A stretch of 64,000 nt of DNA, from positions 124,001-188,000 of the forward strand of contig JAOTOM010004569.1 in the NCBI GenBank assembly GCA_034440615.1. Direction: 5' to 3'. Shown here one piece after another: positions 33,317-45,304 of the stretch. This stretch comes from Ashinkailepas kermadecensis. Lineage: Eukaryota > Arthropoda > Thecostraca > Neolepadidae. Position numbers and translations under genes: made by a program. Within the stretch, counting starts at the first letter, position 1; each line of letters starts with the position of its first letter. A model generated the notes under the pieces. It had not been told where the DNA came from and made no database searches. It worked only from the letters and a program-made list of their open reading frames with translations.

Positions 33317-34899
33317 GGAAGCATCATACACCGATATTCCCGATCGATTCCTTATAGAGACATCGAATTGGATTAAATTACAACATATGCAAAGGAGCGG
33401 AACTCACCTTTCCAGTCACTCCCTCGTTCGCTCAGAATCACCATCATTCGATAGCTCACAACGAAATACGACAGGTAGGTAGCACATACACACATAGGTA
33501 CTCGGGGGCCGGAAGGGGGCGAGGCAGAGGGGATTGCCCTCCATAAACTTTAGATGAGCTCAACGTTGACCCCATAGGTGTTGCGTGGAAAGAATCAACT
33601 TCAAAATGGCTCTTGTCCCTCTAACTTTGAGACAGTTCCCGCGCCACTGGCATATTGTGATTTCCTATACCCATACTTCATGTGGCTTCATCTCCAAAAG
33701 TCCCCCATTTGGGAGCCACTGGTATCAAAAGCTAAGTATATGACTCCCAAAAATCGAAAACGTGAAAGGAGGCAACGTCACTTAACATCACTCTTATGTA
33801 AATGTAGCGGTATTACATCTGTCCTCAATTAACAGGCAGATACATAGTATTGACATACACACATAAGGGGAAGGGTGGCTCCCAAATGGCATAAACCGCT
33901 GGGAATCTCCAGCGGGTCAGCAACAAAGATATATTCATTTTAGTCTTCCATCTAGGAGGCACGCTGAAGCTCGTGATGAAAAAGCGGATGTTCAATGAAA
34001 CATTAACAGGCAAAATTAACACCAAGGACCGTAAAGAACTTTTCAGTGCTTGTGTCGATCGGATAAATATTTTCCGATAAGCTCCAGCTTCTCAGCACAA
34101 TGGAAATGGGCTTTTAAAATAGACATCTTCACTTGCGATGGAAATTGCTTTAGGCGATGGGGTTTGGCGTGGTTCAAACCGGACGCATATTGTGGTTTCT
34201 CCAGCAGGTACGGCTCCTGTTGTCCGACCAGGGAGATAAGGACATTGCACTGTGCTGAGGTGTAATTTGTGCATAGCCAATATGCCGTGTGTAGTTGGAG
34301 GTGCCAGACCGGAACTAGAACCGAAGTAAAAACACTACGTTATGAGCACCACTTGATCATTAATGTCAGTGCGTCCTAAAGCCTGAATAAGGAAGAATAA
34401 TCGTCGAAATATCTTGTCTATACGGCCTTTCAAGCGCGTGTTAACGCTCATCTTTAATAAGTCTTTATAGGTGCTATTTTACAAATACAACTGCTCATAT
34501 GTCAGGCACCTATGTTTCTCCGCATGTCAGACCATGTGAGCGGGACGTCGACACGAAACGATATCCTCATGAGATCATCCAACGTTTGCCCCGAATCATC
34601 CTACGAAATATGCAACATCGCGCGTTTACAGGCTACACTCATATTATCCGTTGTAGACCGAGCAATTCCCTATTCCCAGCTGCTTCATAAATGTCACATA
34701 TTCGTGACTCACTACGACACGTCGTGCTGTGTTTGACTTGGACCAGGGACGACGCTAACAGCAGTCTGTTTGGGGACATCTTAATTGGCCTTTGAGAGCG
34801 TCAAATGTTTCGCTCACATCCCGGCGAGCGGTCACGACTCCGGCACGCGCAGGCCTGCTATGCCCATCAGAGCGGAGCAGATCTGATTTATCTCCCGGC
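33317..34899. other. No gene seen
   Basis: AT-richer DNA. CATTTGGGAGCCAC near 33705 recurs inverted near 33873, a small inverted repeat. Confidence 0.55.
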
Positions 34900-35920
34900 T
34901 TAATGCAGTCAGCAGTCGCCAGCCTTGCCGGCCGATCGACGCGTCCCCGGCCCCAAATTTAGGCCCCCTCTGCGGCTTCCGCCGGTCCGCTCGGCCTCAG
35001 AAGGGGCATCAACATCGGCGACAAAGGCGCCCCACTGTGCCACGTGCCGCGCAAATGCGGCGCGCCACTATCACGCATTCCTGGCGCGCGTCCGTCTGTG
35101 CGCGGCACGCGCCTCGTCGGCGTCGACGCCGCCGCATCGATTTCGACGTGTTTTCGCAGCGCCGCGCCGACGGCCGGCGGCCGGTGGCGGCACGTGGCCG
35201 GCCGGCGGCGCGCGTGCCTTCGGAGGGGGCCGGCCGGGGAGGGGGGGGGCAGGTGCTGCGCTCCCCTGCCCCCAATCAGGGCGGCGCGCCACAATGGCCG
35301 GTCGAGATGAGCGCGGCACTGGCGGCGCCGTTGCCATGGACACGGCCTGTTGTGTGCGGCCGGCAGGTGTTGCCGCCGCCTGCAGGTGACCTCCGCCGGT
35401 GCCGGCGCGCGCGCCCCGGCCGCCGCCGAAGCCGAGCGGCCGCCGCGCGTCGCGGCTCGTAATACGGCCCGATTGTGGCGCACAAAGCGCGCCTGAATGG
35501 TGCCGCCGCGCCGGATCGGCCCCGCGGAAGTGCGCCGGCCGTCTTGGCGCGGCCGAGTTATTCCGCCTTTAGAAAGGCGGCAGGTGAGCGGCGACGGCCA
35601 CACCGCGCCGCCGTGCGGCCAAAGAAATTCTCAGAAAGAGGCCAGATTGTGCGCGCGATAGCGGCGTCCAGCTGCCGGCCGGCCGGCCCGGTTTGCACCG
35701 GCGGCCGCCGCCCCGGTGTTTGCCGCCCGTTTGGAGGTGTCTTCGGTGTGTCAACACGGCGCGCAGATGTGCACGCGCTGCGCAACTGTAGCCCCCCCCC
35801 ATCCTGTCCCCACCCCACACACCGGCTGCCTCCGCTCCACGAGGCTTTGTGCGCGCGAGGGCATGCGCGCGCCGGACAGATGTCCGCTCAGGTGTAGTCG
35901 CGGCGTGGTGGAGCAGCATC
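34900..35920. promoter_or_regulatory. Orphan GC/CpG-rich island D, with five CAGGTG E2 boxes
   Basis: The largest island in the window. CAGGTG occurs at 35250, 35364, 35383, 35581 and 35889, all on the plus strand. ATTGTGGCGCACAAAGCGCGC-type sequence near 35473 pairs two facing SOX-type sites and shares a 15-mer with the island at 25.26 kb. ATTGTGCGCGCGATAGC lies near 35655. CAGGTG is the site bound by Snail, ZEB and E-proteins. It lies about 21 kb upstream of the snail-type gene. Enhancer function is inference. Confidence 0.5.
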
Positions 35921-36343
35921 TTTGTGCCCCATGCATCAACACTCGTGACCCGTGTCAGCCGGGCTGACCCTCGACCGCTACGGTCGGGAAGAGGCCGGCG
36001 AGCGGCTCAGACAGACCGCCGCGGTTTGTGTCGCGTGAGGCAGGTTTACGTAGCTGGGGTTGGCTCTGATAAGTTATATCAGCCAATCGGCGATGGGCGT
36101 CAAGCCGGCCACGCGCGTAGAGTTTGCGTCAGCTCGAGTGGGTCTCGAGGGTTAGCAGCACGTGATGCAGGGCCCGAGGGCTTGGATCAGCCGAAGTGGG
36201 CTGTGATGTTCCTACTACATGTTTGAGGTGCTCCCGACCACTGACATTGGCTTAGTGGGTCCCGTGGACTTGTCTTATTTGGTCAGACCCCGACATCCGT
36301 AACTAGCTGAGATGATTCCAATGCTGTTTTTGTCAGCTATGAT

Positions 36344-37483
36344 CACTGGCGGATCCAGGGGGGGCATTCCGGCCATGGGCCCCCCAAGCGCTTCAAAGGG
36401 GGGGGGGGGCATAGTGTCTTTTGGCTCCCCCCAAACCAATAAAAGTAAACTCAATTAAAATGCAGTAACCTTTGCTGAGGTTAAAAAATAGCTTTCCGGG
36501 TGAAATAATCTCCAATTTTAAAGGTATTTTGTTATGATTGTTTGGAAGCCCAATATGGTAGCATAGTAGATTCTGACGCATCGAGGGTTCTATGCTGTTG
36601 AAGTTCTGCTTACAGCAAGAGATGACGAAATCAGCAGTTTCATTATTCCTTCGTCAGATAGGTTCATGAAGCTTGTTTAGCCAGTAACGGGCAAGCGGAC
36701 CCAGTGAGCCAGATTTCGAAAGCGGAATTTGAACAGGATGTTTTGTGCGTGTGACCAGTCGAGCCCAGTTGAGCAGCATGTTTCTTATGTTGGTGTTGGG
36801 GTTGCTAAGATGAAGAGACAGGCTACATTCACTAGCGGATCCAGGGAGGGGCCATTCCGGCCATGGCTCCCCCGAAGCGCTTAAAAGGGGGGGGCATAGT
36901 GTCTTTTGGCCCCCCGAAACCAACAGAAGTAAACTGAATGAAAATGCAGTAACCTTTGCCGAGGTTAAAAAATATCGTCTGGATGAAAGAATCTCCAATT
37001 TTAAAGGTATTTTTATAATTGTTTGGAAGCCAATATGGTAGCATAGTACATTCTGACACGCATCGAGGGTTCTATGCTGCTCAAGTTCTGCTTACAGCAA
37101 GAGTTGACAAAATCGGATCTGCCAGTGTGTACACGTGCACGAACGTTGACGTGGTACAAGACGTTGAACGTGAACATGAACGTTTTGGTAAACAAGAACA
37201 AAAATCCCGTAACTGAGAAGTGGTGGAGGTAGGCTGGGGCCCCTACACAGGAAATTATGTTGTCATTAATTATTATTGTAAAAAATGGGTCCATTTGACA
37301 AATAGTGGTAGAAATCCGATGCTTTTAACCAAAAATAGTGGGAGAATGGGCACCCTCCAAATCTCTTCGACCCCTCCTCTGATGCAATTCCTAAGTACGC
37401 CACTGGGGGAGGGGGAGGGGAGGGGGCTGACGCCGAAAACCGAAAGTTGGCCCCCCCAAACCGGTGGGCTAGATCCGCCAGTG
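36344..37483. mobile_element. Non-autonomous hAT-like DNA transposon with internal duplication
   Basis: Ends are inverted: CACTGGCGGATCCAG at 36344 and the reverse complement of CACTGGCGGATCTAG ending at 37483. The element is flanked by a perfect 8-bp direct repeat GCTATGAT (36336-36343 and 37484-37491). An 8-bp target duplication with CA-starting inverted ends is typical of hAT transposons. Inside, the first 290 bp (36344-36632) recur at about 36830-37115, starting again with an end-like ACTAGCGGATCCAGGG. No transposase frame is present, so it would need one in trans. Confidence 0.82.
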
Positions 37484-37565
37484 GCTATGATATGGCTTGT
37501 GATCTTGGATTTGAGCTCCGGTGTTTTTCTCAATTGAGGCCCTGATGGTGTTTGGCATTTGAGAG

Positions 37566-37685
37566 AAGCCTCGAGAGCTGACTCAGCAGCCAGGCCACCA
37601 GCTGAGTCAGCAGCCAGGCCACCAGCTGAGTCAGCAGCCAGGCCACCAGCTGACTCAGCAGCCAGGCCACCAGCTGAGTCATGCC
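37566..37685. repeat. 24-bp tandem repeat, 5 copies, each with a Maf/AP-1 palindrome
   Basis: GCTGAGTCAGC or its reverse complement GCTGACTCAGC starts at 37577, 37601, 37625, 37649 and 37673 (the last ends in CATG). The spacer is AGCCAGGCCACCA. TGAGTCA is the AP-1 core, and the flanking GC on both sides makes it close to the T-MARE bound by Maf proteins. Confidence 0.93.
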
Positions 37686-38133
37686 TCCGACAAGCTGCAC
37701 ACGAATGTGACTTATAGTGAGAGGAAAGCCGGTTCGCTGGTGCTCCATGGTCCCTTCCGCGAATCATGTGGTGCTGGGAGACAACATTGTAATACATGGG
37801 CAAATACACGAATAGGCCGTGTTTCGTCGATGTACATTATCGAACTATTACGATTTCCATGAATAGCCCTTCATGTGGTTCCGTATATGTTCGGAGGATA
37901 ATCAATTATGTCTGGAGATGTGTACCTATACGCGACATCGGCGGCGGCGCCTCTTAACAAGGCTCACCAAGTGCAACGTGAGGTTATGTCAGGTCACGTT
38001 ATTGGTAGATGTCAAAACGAAATGAAATATGACGTCGTCTGTGGAAGAGCGTCGGTAAGCCAATTTATGGTTCGTCCCAATTGTCATCATGCTTGTGGCC
38101 TAGCATGACCTCAAATTCTGACGTGATACGATT

Positions 38134-38383
38134 TAGGGGCTGATCCAGGAATCGTCATGGGGCACTTTATCTCGTTAGGGGAGTCATTTCTTCGGAAGGG
38201 CTCCTCTGGCTGAAAAAAGAATCGAGGGGATGCACTCGAGCACACCGAAGGGGCGCCTCTGGCTGTAAAATTCGAAGGAGGATGGGCTGCACTCGAGCCT
38301 TACTCCTGCCTTTTCCCGGCCGGAGGGGCGCCAATTTTCATGAGGGGCACATGTTCCCAGTTGTCCCCTTGTATCCGCCCCTG
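38134..38383. mobile_element. 250-bp MITE, hAT-like
   Basis: Ends AGGGGCTGATCCAGG and the reverse complement of CAGGGGCGGATAC. The flanking 8-mers ATACGATT and GCTCGATT agree at five positions, so the target duplication is aged or chance. Inside is a duplicated segment of about 60 bp with CCTCTGGCTG and GCACTCGAGC. Confidence 0.5.
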
Positions 38384-38391
38384 GCTCGATT

Positions 38392-39376
38392 GTATATCCT
38401 GTTGGGACCATGTCCAACATAAATCCAAGTAATATGTGCATCATAATTGGGAATATTATACAAGACCGAGGCATGTTCGCACCATCGCCCGAAGAGGCGA
38501 AAACATGCATGGAATGTTCCACTTATGACGTCATATCTCGCTGACCAGACCCAGCATGGAAATAGTTTGATGTCAGGATGCTTCAAATTGTTTGATGGAC
38601 ATGTACTGAAAATGTGGTTTGCGCTGGCTCTAATGGTACGGAAGTTATTCACGAAAATCCGAGGGGCTGTCCTTTTTAACCCCTTCCCCCAAACGGTAGC
38701 GAGCACGAAGACACGCCAGGCGGTGCCGGCTTGAAGCACTCATTTTGTATTTCACATACCACGTACATTTTTGTTTCGCTGAGGGCCAAACAAGTGCTTC
38801 CACATGCGCTGTGTTGTAGGTGCCGTGAATTACCATCCCACATCGACATCGCTATTTGCCATACGATGATCAGCATGGAACGACATTGCGTCGAACTCTC
38901 ACGTGATTTATTACAACGCAAGTGTCTTCTTCATCAATGACAATGCGACAGTGCAACAATGCGACAAAAACGAACTATCGTAGGTCACCGAACAAGAAGA
39001 ATATCTCTGCACTTTTGAGCGGTAGTGTATCGCTACATGACTGATGGAAACTAGTGCTCCCTTCACTACTGCTGGGTGGCATGATATCTTCACCCAGCCC
39101 CGGCACCTTTGCCGGGACTGAGTCCCCGCATACGACGCTACTCACTATCCGCACGTTTTCCGGCGGGAAGGGTTTCCACGTAGTGATTTAATGTGCGCAC
39201 TGATTTGCATCCGGAGACGCCCCGAATGTGCCGGCCTTCGAAGCCGGCGCGGTCCAATTTGGCGAGGAGGTAGCGCGTCCGCTTTGGTCGTGTACGCCCT
39301 TGATAATGCAGCATCCTGCGATAGCTGTCTCGCCATCCCAGTTAGTGTGCTATGGCCCAGAGATCAGACGTCTAAA
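38392..39376. other. No gene seen
   Basis: Ordinary mixed-composition DNA with short frames only. Confidence 0.5.
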
Positions 39377-39940
39377 CTAGAACCGCATGAACCAAACTAG
39401 ACTTTCGGAGTCTGGCAAAATGAACCTCTGTCTGGGTTTAGGCAGCGCAGATACTTCTTCAGAGACGTGACGGGGCAGGAATCCAGACCATTGGCGTACG
39501 TTGTGGCTTGCGATTAGCGATCGCTTGTCAGTCGATCGTATATCCATGTCACCCAGCATTGTCCCGGATTCCCGGTCCTCAGCATCATGCAGGAGAAGAA
39601 TCGTTCCTTCAATTTCCCCACGCAGGTTTTCCCTACCTCTCGAACATAAATGTAGCATGATGTCTACAAGCACGTTTCTCTGCAAACCTTTTGAGCTTTT
39701 CCCGGGCTCATCAGCGGAAAAAACATGCAATTTATGTTGGTTCAGCTGAGCCAGCGGCTTCGTGTGCTGTATGTCGCCTTTCCACCTCTCTCCGCCAGTA
39801 TTTCCGCTCGTCTTCACGGCGTCTTCATCTGGCAGATAATTCGATATGTCCGTGAGGTCGATGAGCTTCTCTTTCTTAAGGATCGTTTGGACGCCGCATG
39901 TCGTTGATTCGATGAGCATGATCGAATCAACATCTTGCAT
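39377..39940 (-). CDS. Hypothetical 187-aa frame, unrecognised
   Basis: Open from ATG 39940 to a TAG at 39377 in DNA of ordinary composition, so not a repeat artefact. The peptide is charged and mixed (for example TILKKEKLIDLTDISNYLPD near the start and SGFLPRHVSEEVSALPKPR near the end), without transmembrane segment or motif I know. It could be an exon or transposon fragment, or chance: roughly one random frame of this length is expected in a window of this size. Confidence 0.22.
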   Translation of the reverse strand: MQDVDSIMLIESTTCGVQTILKKEKLIDLTDISNYLPDEDAVKTSGNTGGERWKGDIQHTKPLAQLNQHKLHVFSADEPGKSSKGLQRNVLVDIMLHLCSRGRENLRGEIEGTILLLHDAEDRESGTMLGDMDIRSTDKRSLIASHNVRQWSGFLPRHVSEEVSALPKPRQRFILPDSESLVWFMRF

Positions 39941-40909
39941 GATTCAGCGTGCTTTCTTCTTAAATTCAGATAGGAATTTAGTATTATTTTATTCCCATTT
40001 CCCTCCTTGATGTCCGCCAATTCCACCTAAATGAAGCCCAGGAATTTCGGGCAGTCATACGAGCCGGAGCTAGAGGCAACACTCTTGGTGTTGTCCAACG
40101 TTCGACCATTGAGGAAATGGCCGAACGTTTGACACTTCTCTTAGTGTTGTCAAACCTTCGGCCATTGAGGAACTGCTCAGCTTCACCATAGGCAAGCAGT
40201 TACCATCGTTGCACTATGTCCGGCCCACAGTTGTTTCTTGGAGATTGGGGGCACATTTACACTCCAGTATTGCAAGGATGCGTATTTGTCCTTCCAAGTA
40301 TTGTAAGGATGCGTATTTGTTCTCAGTTTTCCATGACAAGTGCACATTAGTCGCTTCCTTCTTTTGAAACATCGCCCTTTTTGTCAAATTTGTCCTGCTC
40401 AGATTTCCCTTGTCTTCCCCATTTTTTTTCAGCAAAAATGCACTCACGCTATTACCGGCCCTCCTCCGGAAGTCCATTCATGAAACATCCGTGACCAGAT
40501 GGCCAGAGGACACGGTGATGCTAGATGGCCACAGTACCTGAAGACGTGGTGTTGGAATCTATGGTTTCGGACGGCATTTCGCCATCTGGTGGCAGATGCT
40601 CACAGGGGATAGTTGTCATGTCGCTAAGTCGCTCCTTCTCCCCTTTCCATCCTCTCCCTCTCTATTAATCGATGTATTGTCCCCTTTATCAGCAGGAGAT
40701 GGGTGATTGACACGAAGACTCGCCGTACTTGCACTGTTAACACAAACTAAGGTGCAGTATAAACAATGCACCAGGAAGTCGAATAGCCCCATTATCTTAC
40801 ACCTATCAATGCTTCCCCTGGCAGCCGGCGTAAATTACCTTTCGGGTATTTACGACGCCTGCTGGCGCGACTAGCGCCGCCAATTTCCGCTCTCGCCTTG
40901 TGCCCTAAC
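39941..40909. other. No gene seen
   Basis: Contains a direct repeat near 40083-40170 (GTGTTGTCMAAC/CGTTCGRCCATTGAGGAA words). An 87-aa minus frame at 40214-40477 has no named domain. Confidence 0.5.
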
Positions 40910-40914
40910 GAGCT

Positions 40915-41190
40915 GGGGCTGGCCTCACGCGTAGTGTATCCTTGCGGAGCCGGCGGGGGCGCCGCTGGATCATATACTGCAGCTGAGGCTGGCCTCACGC
41001 GTAGTGTATCCTTGCGGGGCCGGCGGGGGCGCCGCTGGATCATATACTGCAGCTGAGGCTGGCCTCACGTGTGGTGTGTGCCTGTGGGGCCGGCTGGGGC
41101 GCCGCTGGATCACATACTGCAGCTGAGGCTGGCCTCACGTGTAGTGTAGCCCTGTGGGGCTGGCTGGGGCGCCGCTGACAGGATCATATT
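40915..41190. repeat. 70-bp tandem repeat, 4 copies
   Basis: GGCCTCACGCGTAGTGTATC recurs at 40921 and 40991 and, slightly changed, at 41061 and 41131. Each unit also has GGGGCGCCGCTGGATCAYAT. Confidence 0.95.
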
Positions 41191-42016
41191 CTACGTCTTC
41201 CGATCCGCGGCGTTAATTGCCGCCGCCGGCAATGCGCGTAATGTGGCGCTCTCGTGGCGCAAACGACGCACCGTCGCTCCGCCGGCGGCAACTGCCGACA
41301 CAGGTGAATACTCCGCCAAACAGCGGCGCCCACTTAGCCATTGATTAATGCACCGCCTGGTGCCGGCGTGGACCGTGTGAATGGAGTTTTGATTGGCCGG
41401 TCATTTGTCAGTGGTCTGCTGGACGCGTGTCCGGCACCGCTGGAGGAGGCACAACTAAGACGATGTATGGTCGGTGGACTCGCCATTCACCGCAACTGGG
41501 GTGAAGACTGGAGGAGTATTGAGTGGTGGCAACATCTCCACCGAGCCGGTGGGCCGGTGTGGTTCGCCTGCGGCCGCCTCCCGGCCCGCAGCGGTGACGT
41601 GAGAATGCTTGTTGGAACACGAAGTCAAGCATTATCGACGTGGAATGTCGGGCCGCGACCCTCGCCGTGATTGGACGGGGCTCCGAGTGACATGGCACGT
41701 GAGATATGCCACCAGTGTTGCTGCCAATTTGTGGAACCTTTCGGACGGCGCCGAGGACTGAGTTGAGTCAGAGACCGTGCCTCGAGTGGTCGTCTGAGCG
41801 GCTCTGAACTGGCTACCATCGGTCACCATCGCCTATCGAAGTGGCGTCGGTCTCGAGCAGTGTCACCGCACTAGCGCCGGCCAGTGGCCAGTCCACTCCG
41901 TCAAAGCCCGTCGATATTGGCATCACTCACCAACACCGACCACGTGACGAGTCGACGGCCGGCTACCGCCCTCCAGTTCTGCTGCCGAGACACCACGTGA
42001 CATTCGGCGCAACCGA
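41191..42016. other. GC-rich then mixed DNA, no gene seen
   Basis: 41200-41350 is CpG-rich with GTTAATTGCCG, GTAATGTGGCGC and TTGATTAATGC, resembling a small regulatory island. Confidence 0.45.
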
Positions 42017-42017
42017 C

Positions 42018-42343
42018 TACTGTCCTGTCCTGTCCTGACCTCGTCCTCCTGTCCTGTCCTGTCCTGACCTCGTCCTCCTGTCCTGTCCTGACCTCGTCCT
42101 CCTGTCCTCCTGTCCTGTCCTGTCCTGTCCTGTCCTGTCCTGTCCTGTCCTGTCCTGTCCTGTCCTGTCCTGTCCTGTCCTGTCCTGTCCTGTCCTGTCC
42201 TGACCTCGTCCTCCTGTCCTGTCCTGTCCTGACCTGTCCTGTCCTGTCCTGTCCTCGTCCTCCTGTCCTGTCCTGTCCTGTCCTGTCCTGTCCTGTCCTG
42301 TCCTGTCCTGTCCTGTCCTGTCCTGTCCTGTCCTGACCTCGTC
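42018..42343. repeat. (CCTGT)n satellite with GACCTCGTCCTCC punctuation, left part
   Basis: CCTGT pentamers broken at intervals by GACCTCGTCCTCC. It continues on the far side of an inserted LINE end at 42719-42940. Confidence 0.96.
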
Positions 42344-42718
42344 TATTTATTTATTTATTTATTTATTTCACATTACATGCCCTCCACGTATAGTGGCTAT
42401 TATGGACAGTCTGGGTATAACTCAGATATTTACAAAGAAAGGATAGATTTGTGGTCAATAGTGGGAACACATGCGCAACAAACATTCATACACCAACATA
42501 ATACAATACCCATATCACTCTGCACTACACACACCGTGCTTGCAACACGAGCTGTAAACGAGTAGTTTATGGAAGTGATATGAAAGCGATGGCCTAAATG
42601 TGAGTGCATGGTGTACACAAATCTATTTTGTAAGTTTTTTTTGTGACTAGTGTCGCTCGTGGAGATAAGCTCGTACACGCTTCTTGAAGTTAGACAACTT
42701 CAATGTTTTTGTTTCAGT
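42344..42718 (-). mobile_element. 3' end of a non-LTR retrotransposon inserted in the (CCTGT)n satellite
   Basis: On the minus strand a frame ends with SNFKKRVRAYLHERH then stop near 42650, like the short tail that closes many jockey/RTE-type RT proteins. About 280 bp of UTR follow and end in AAATAAATAAATAAATA. The same satellite continues on both sides, so the insertion split it. The 5' end is truncated. Possible target duplication CCTCGTC is ambiguous because it belongs to the satellite. Confidence 0.6.
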
Positions 42719-42940
42719 AGGGAGTGTCCTCGTCCTCCTGACCTGTCCTGTCCTGACCTCGTCCTCCTGTCCTGTCCTGTCCTGTCCTGTCCTGTCCTGA
42801 CCTCGTCCTCCTGTCCTGTCCTGTCCTGTCCTGTCCTGTCCTGTCCTGTCCTGACCTCGTCCTCCTGTCCTGTCCTGTCCTGTCCTGTCCTGTCCTGACC
42901 TGTCCTGTCCTGACCTCGTCCTCCTGTCCTCCTGTCCTGT
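42719..42940. repeat. (CCTGT)n satellite, right part
   Basis: Same pentamer and the same GACCTCGTCCTCC punctuation as 42018-42343. Confidence 0.96.
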
Positions 42941-42944
42941 CCAA

Positions 42945-44420
42945 CAAAGCAGCGGCGGATTCGTTTACTTCGATTATGGAGACTATTATATCAAATGAAG
43001 TGTTGGGACCTGTTCAACAACGGTAACCACCTTAATTATTTAAAAACCGTTTGGTATCATGGATTATTCCGTTATTTACGTATATATTGCAACGTAGGAC
43101 GGGCCAATAACTAAATGGATCCAATTAACCCTACTACGGCAGCGCTTGTATAGGCTTGAATCTGTACGGTTTGATTCTGAATCTGAATCGTTCAGGCCTG
43201 AATCTGTGCGGTCGGATCCCCTCACCTGAGATCCCGGAACCTATTGGACCGATTTCAAAGCTGGATAGCTCAATGGAACTCTACTGGTCTAATTTACAAT
43301 TTTAAAGCGTGAACATGTCAACATTTTCGCAATGGCGAAGTCAAGAGGATAAAAAAAACCTTGTGGAATTGATCAGAACAATTTTGGAATGTGTTTATGT
43401 TTTACATCGGTAAGATTGTACATTGATGGGCATCAATGTTTTATGGTTCAAAGGCACCATTTGTTGTCCATACATGCACATATATATAACAGCCAATGAC
43501 GTAGCCAAAAGCCTAAGGAAGGGGGAGTATTATCTGTACTTCGTGGTTGGTCCTTCTTCACAGTCAGCGCCACAAATACCTATCATGTTGTTGTTTTTAC
43601 ATAGCATTAACATTCATCGTGAGGTTTTTGATCAGAAGCGTCGCCAGGGAATTATACTAGATAGGACCCCGAGAGGCCTGATTGGGAATGTTGCTACAAT
43701 CATTCGCCATTGGGAAAATATTCTGGCTCCGCCGCTGCGTACGATTTATTGTAATCGTTTGTCCTGGATTCACTCCTCCCCCTCCTTGGTCCCCCATTGA
43801 CAAAGTGTCACCCTCGTCGCGCCATTGCTTGTAGTGGTTTTAATAAGATATCCTGAATATCTCGTGTCACCTTCTGGATCTGCCATTGGGAAAGTTTGCC
43901 ACTGCTTGCCATGCACTATCACCGTTTGCCCTGAATCCACCCTCCATTCCATCTTTTCGATGGCAGCATAAATGGTACCGTTTTGAGGAAACTGGTCACA
44001 TGTTGGACATATTTTCCTCCCCTGGATCCTGTCTCGACATGATTAAGATTAAAATAAGCATTTCCCTAGGGAGACAAGGTAGTATGAGCAGTTTCATTCC
44101 AAATTATCAGGACCTGAACTGCAAAGCAATGCAAATATTCAGATTCATGTTCTGTAAAAAAAGGCAAACATCTGTCGAAGTGCCTCCAAATACTTCCTTC
44201 ATTAGCCAGTCTTTTCTGGTATAGTCATGAAGCCAAACTTTTGGTGTGGAGAAGAAAAAAATGCTAAGAATGGTCACCGAGTTTCACGCCCCTATTACAA
44301 GGGCTAGGGAACAGCAGGCGAAAAACCACGGAGAGACGGAATCCCACACCTACCGGAATAGGATTAAGCCAATAAGATCCTACTGCCTCCTTCTTAGCGG
44401 TGATGGAACGCATGCAGCAG
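42945..44420. other. No gene seen
   Basis: AT-richer DNA. TGAATCTGTRCGGT words are repeated near 43157-43210. The 125-aa frame at 43423-43800 shows no domain. Confidence 0.5.
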
Positions 44421-44424
44421 GTAA

Positions 44425-44835
44425 GCAGCATAAATTACCACAAAAATCACCCAAGGGAAAACAACGTAAATTGCCAGTAAAATTACCCAAGGGAAAGCAC
44501 CATAAAGTACCGGAAAAATTACCCATGGGAGGCAGCATTTATTATCACAAAAATTGCCCAAGGGAAAGCAGCATAAATTATCACCAAAAAATTATCCTAA
44601 GGAAAGCAGCATAAATTACCTAAAAAATTCCCCAAAGGAAAACAGCATAAATTATCACAAAAATTACCAAAAACGAAAGCAGCATAAATTGCCGCAAAAA
44701 TTACCAAAGCGAAAGCAGCATAAATTACCCCCAAAAATGACCGAGTGGAAAGGAGCATAAATTACCTACCTCAAAAATTGCCCGAGGGAAAGCAGCATAA
44801 GTTGCCACAAAAATTACCCAAGGGAAAGCAGCATG
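44425..44835 (+). repeat. 36-bp minisatellite, about 11 copies
   Basis: Unit has GGGAAAGCAGCATAAATTRC and CACAAAAATTACCCAA. Being 36 bp it encodes a 12-aa period (KGKQHKLPQKLP), and two overlapping frames are broken by variants. No start, domain or gene context. Confidence 0.93.
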
Positions 44836-45300
44836 TATTGCACTTGCGTGTGCCAGTTGCGATCGCTGGAGACCACACTGTCCACACCTGGGAGCGCGTC
44901 TGTGTTCTCCCCTCCGACATTGACACTGAGCCGACATTACGCCATCGCGACCACCAGATTGAACGCGGCAAAAAGTGCGCCCAAAACAGCTGCTGCCTAG
45001 GCGTGGCAAACAGCTCGCAGCCGGCGCGGACCGGGGCGGCATCGCAGCCAATGCCAGGGGTCAGGGGGCGCGGGGGGGGTAGTGTCAGAGGTGGGGTGCT
45101 GATTCTGGGGATGTGGAAAGGTAGTAGACATATGAGGTCTGTAATCCAGACGGAGCGAGTGATCCACGAGGTTTTGCGGTCGGGTACGATGTGCTCGCGG
45201 TTCACGGTCCAGAAAACGACGGGGGGTGTGTAGTCCAGGCGAGAAGGTGAACATATGGGTCCCGGCGGGCGCGTCTGTGATCTAAACTGAACGAGTGGTT
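44836..45300. other. No gene seen
   Basis: GC-richer mixed DNA with a G run near 45070. Confidence 0.5.
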
Positions 45301-45304
45301 CGTC

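Noticed and set aside
34900..35920. Several Arg/Ala/Gly-rich frames on both strands
   Set aside because: All follow CpG-rich composition, overlap each other on both strands, and show no motif.
44425..44835. Lys-rich repeat protein (KQHKLPQKLP)
   Set aside because: 36-bp repeat is in frame by length only. Units are broken between frames and there is no gene context.
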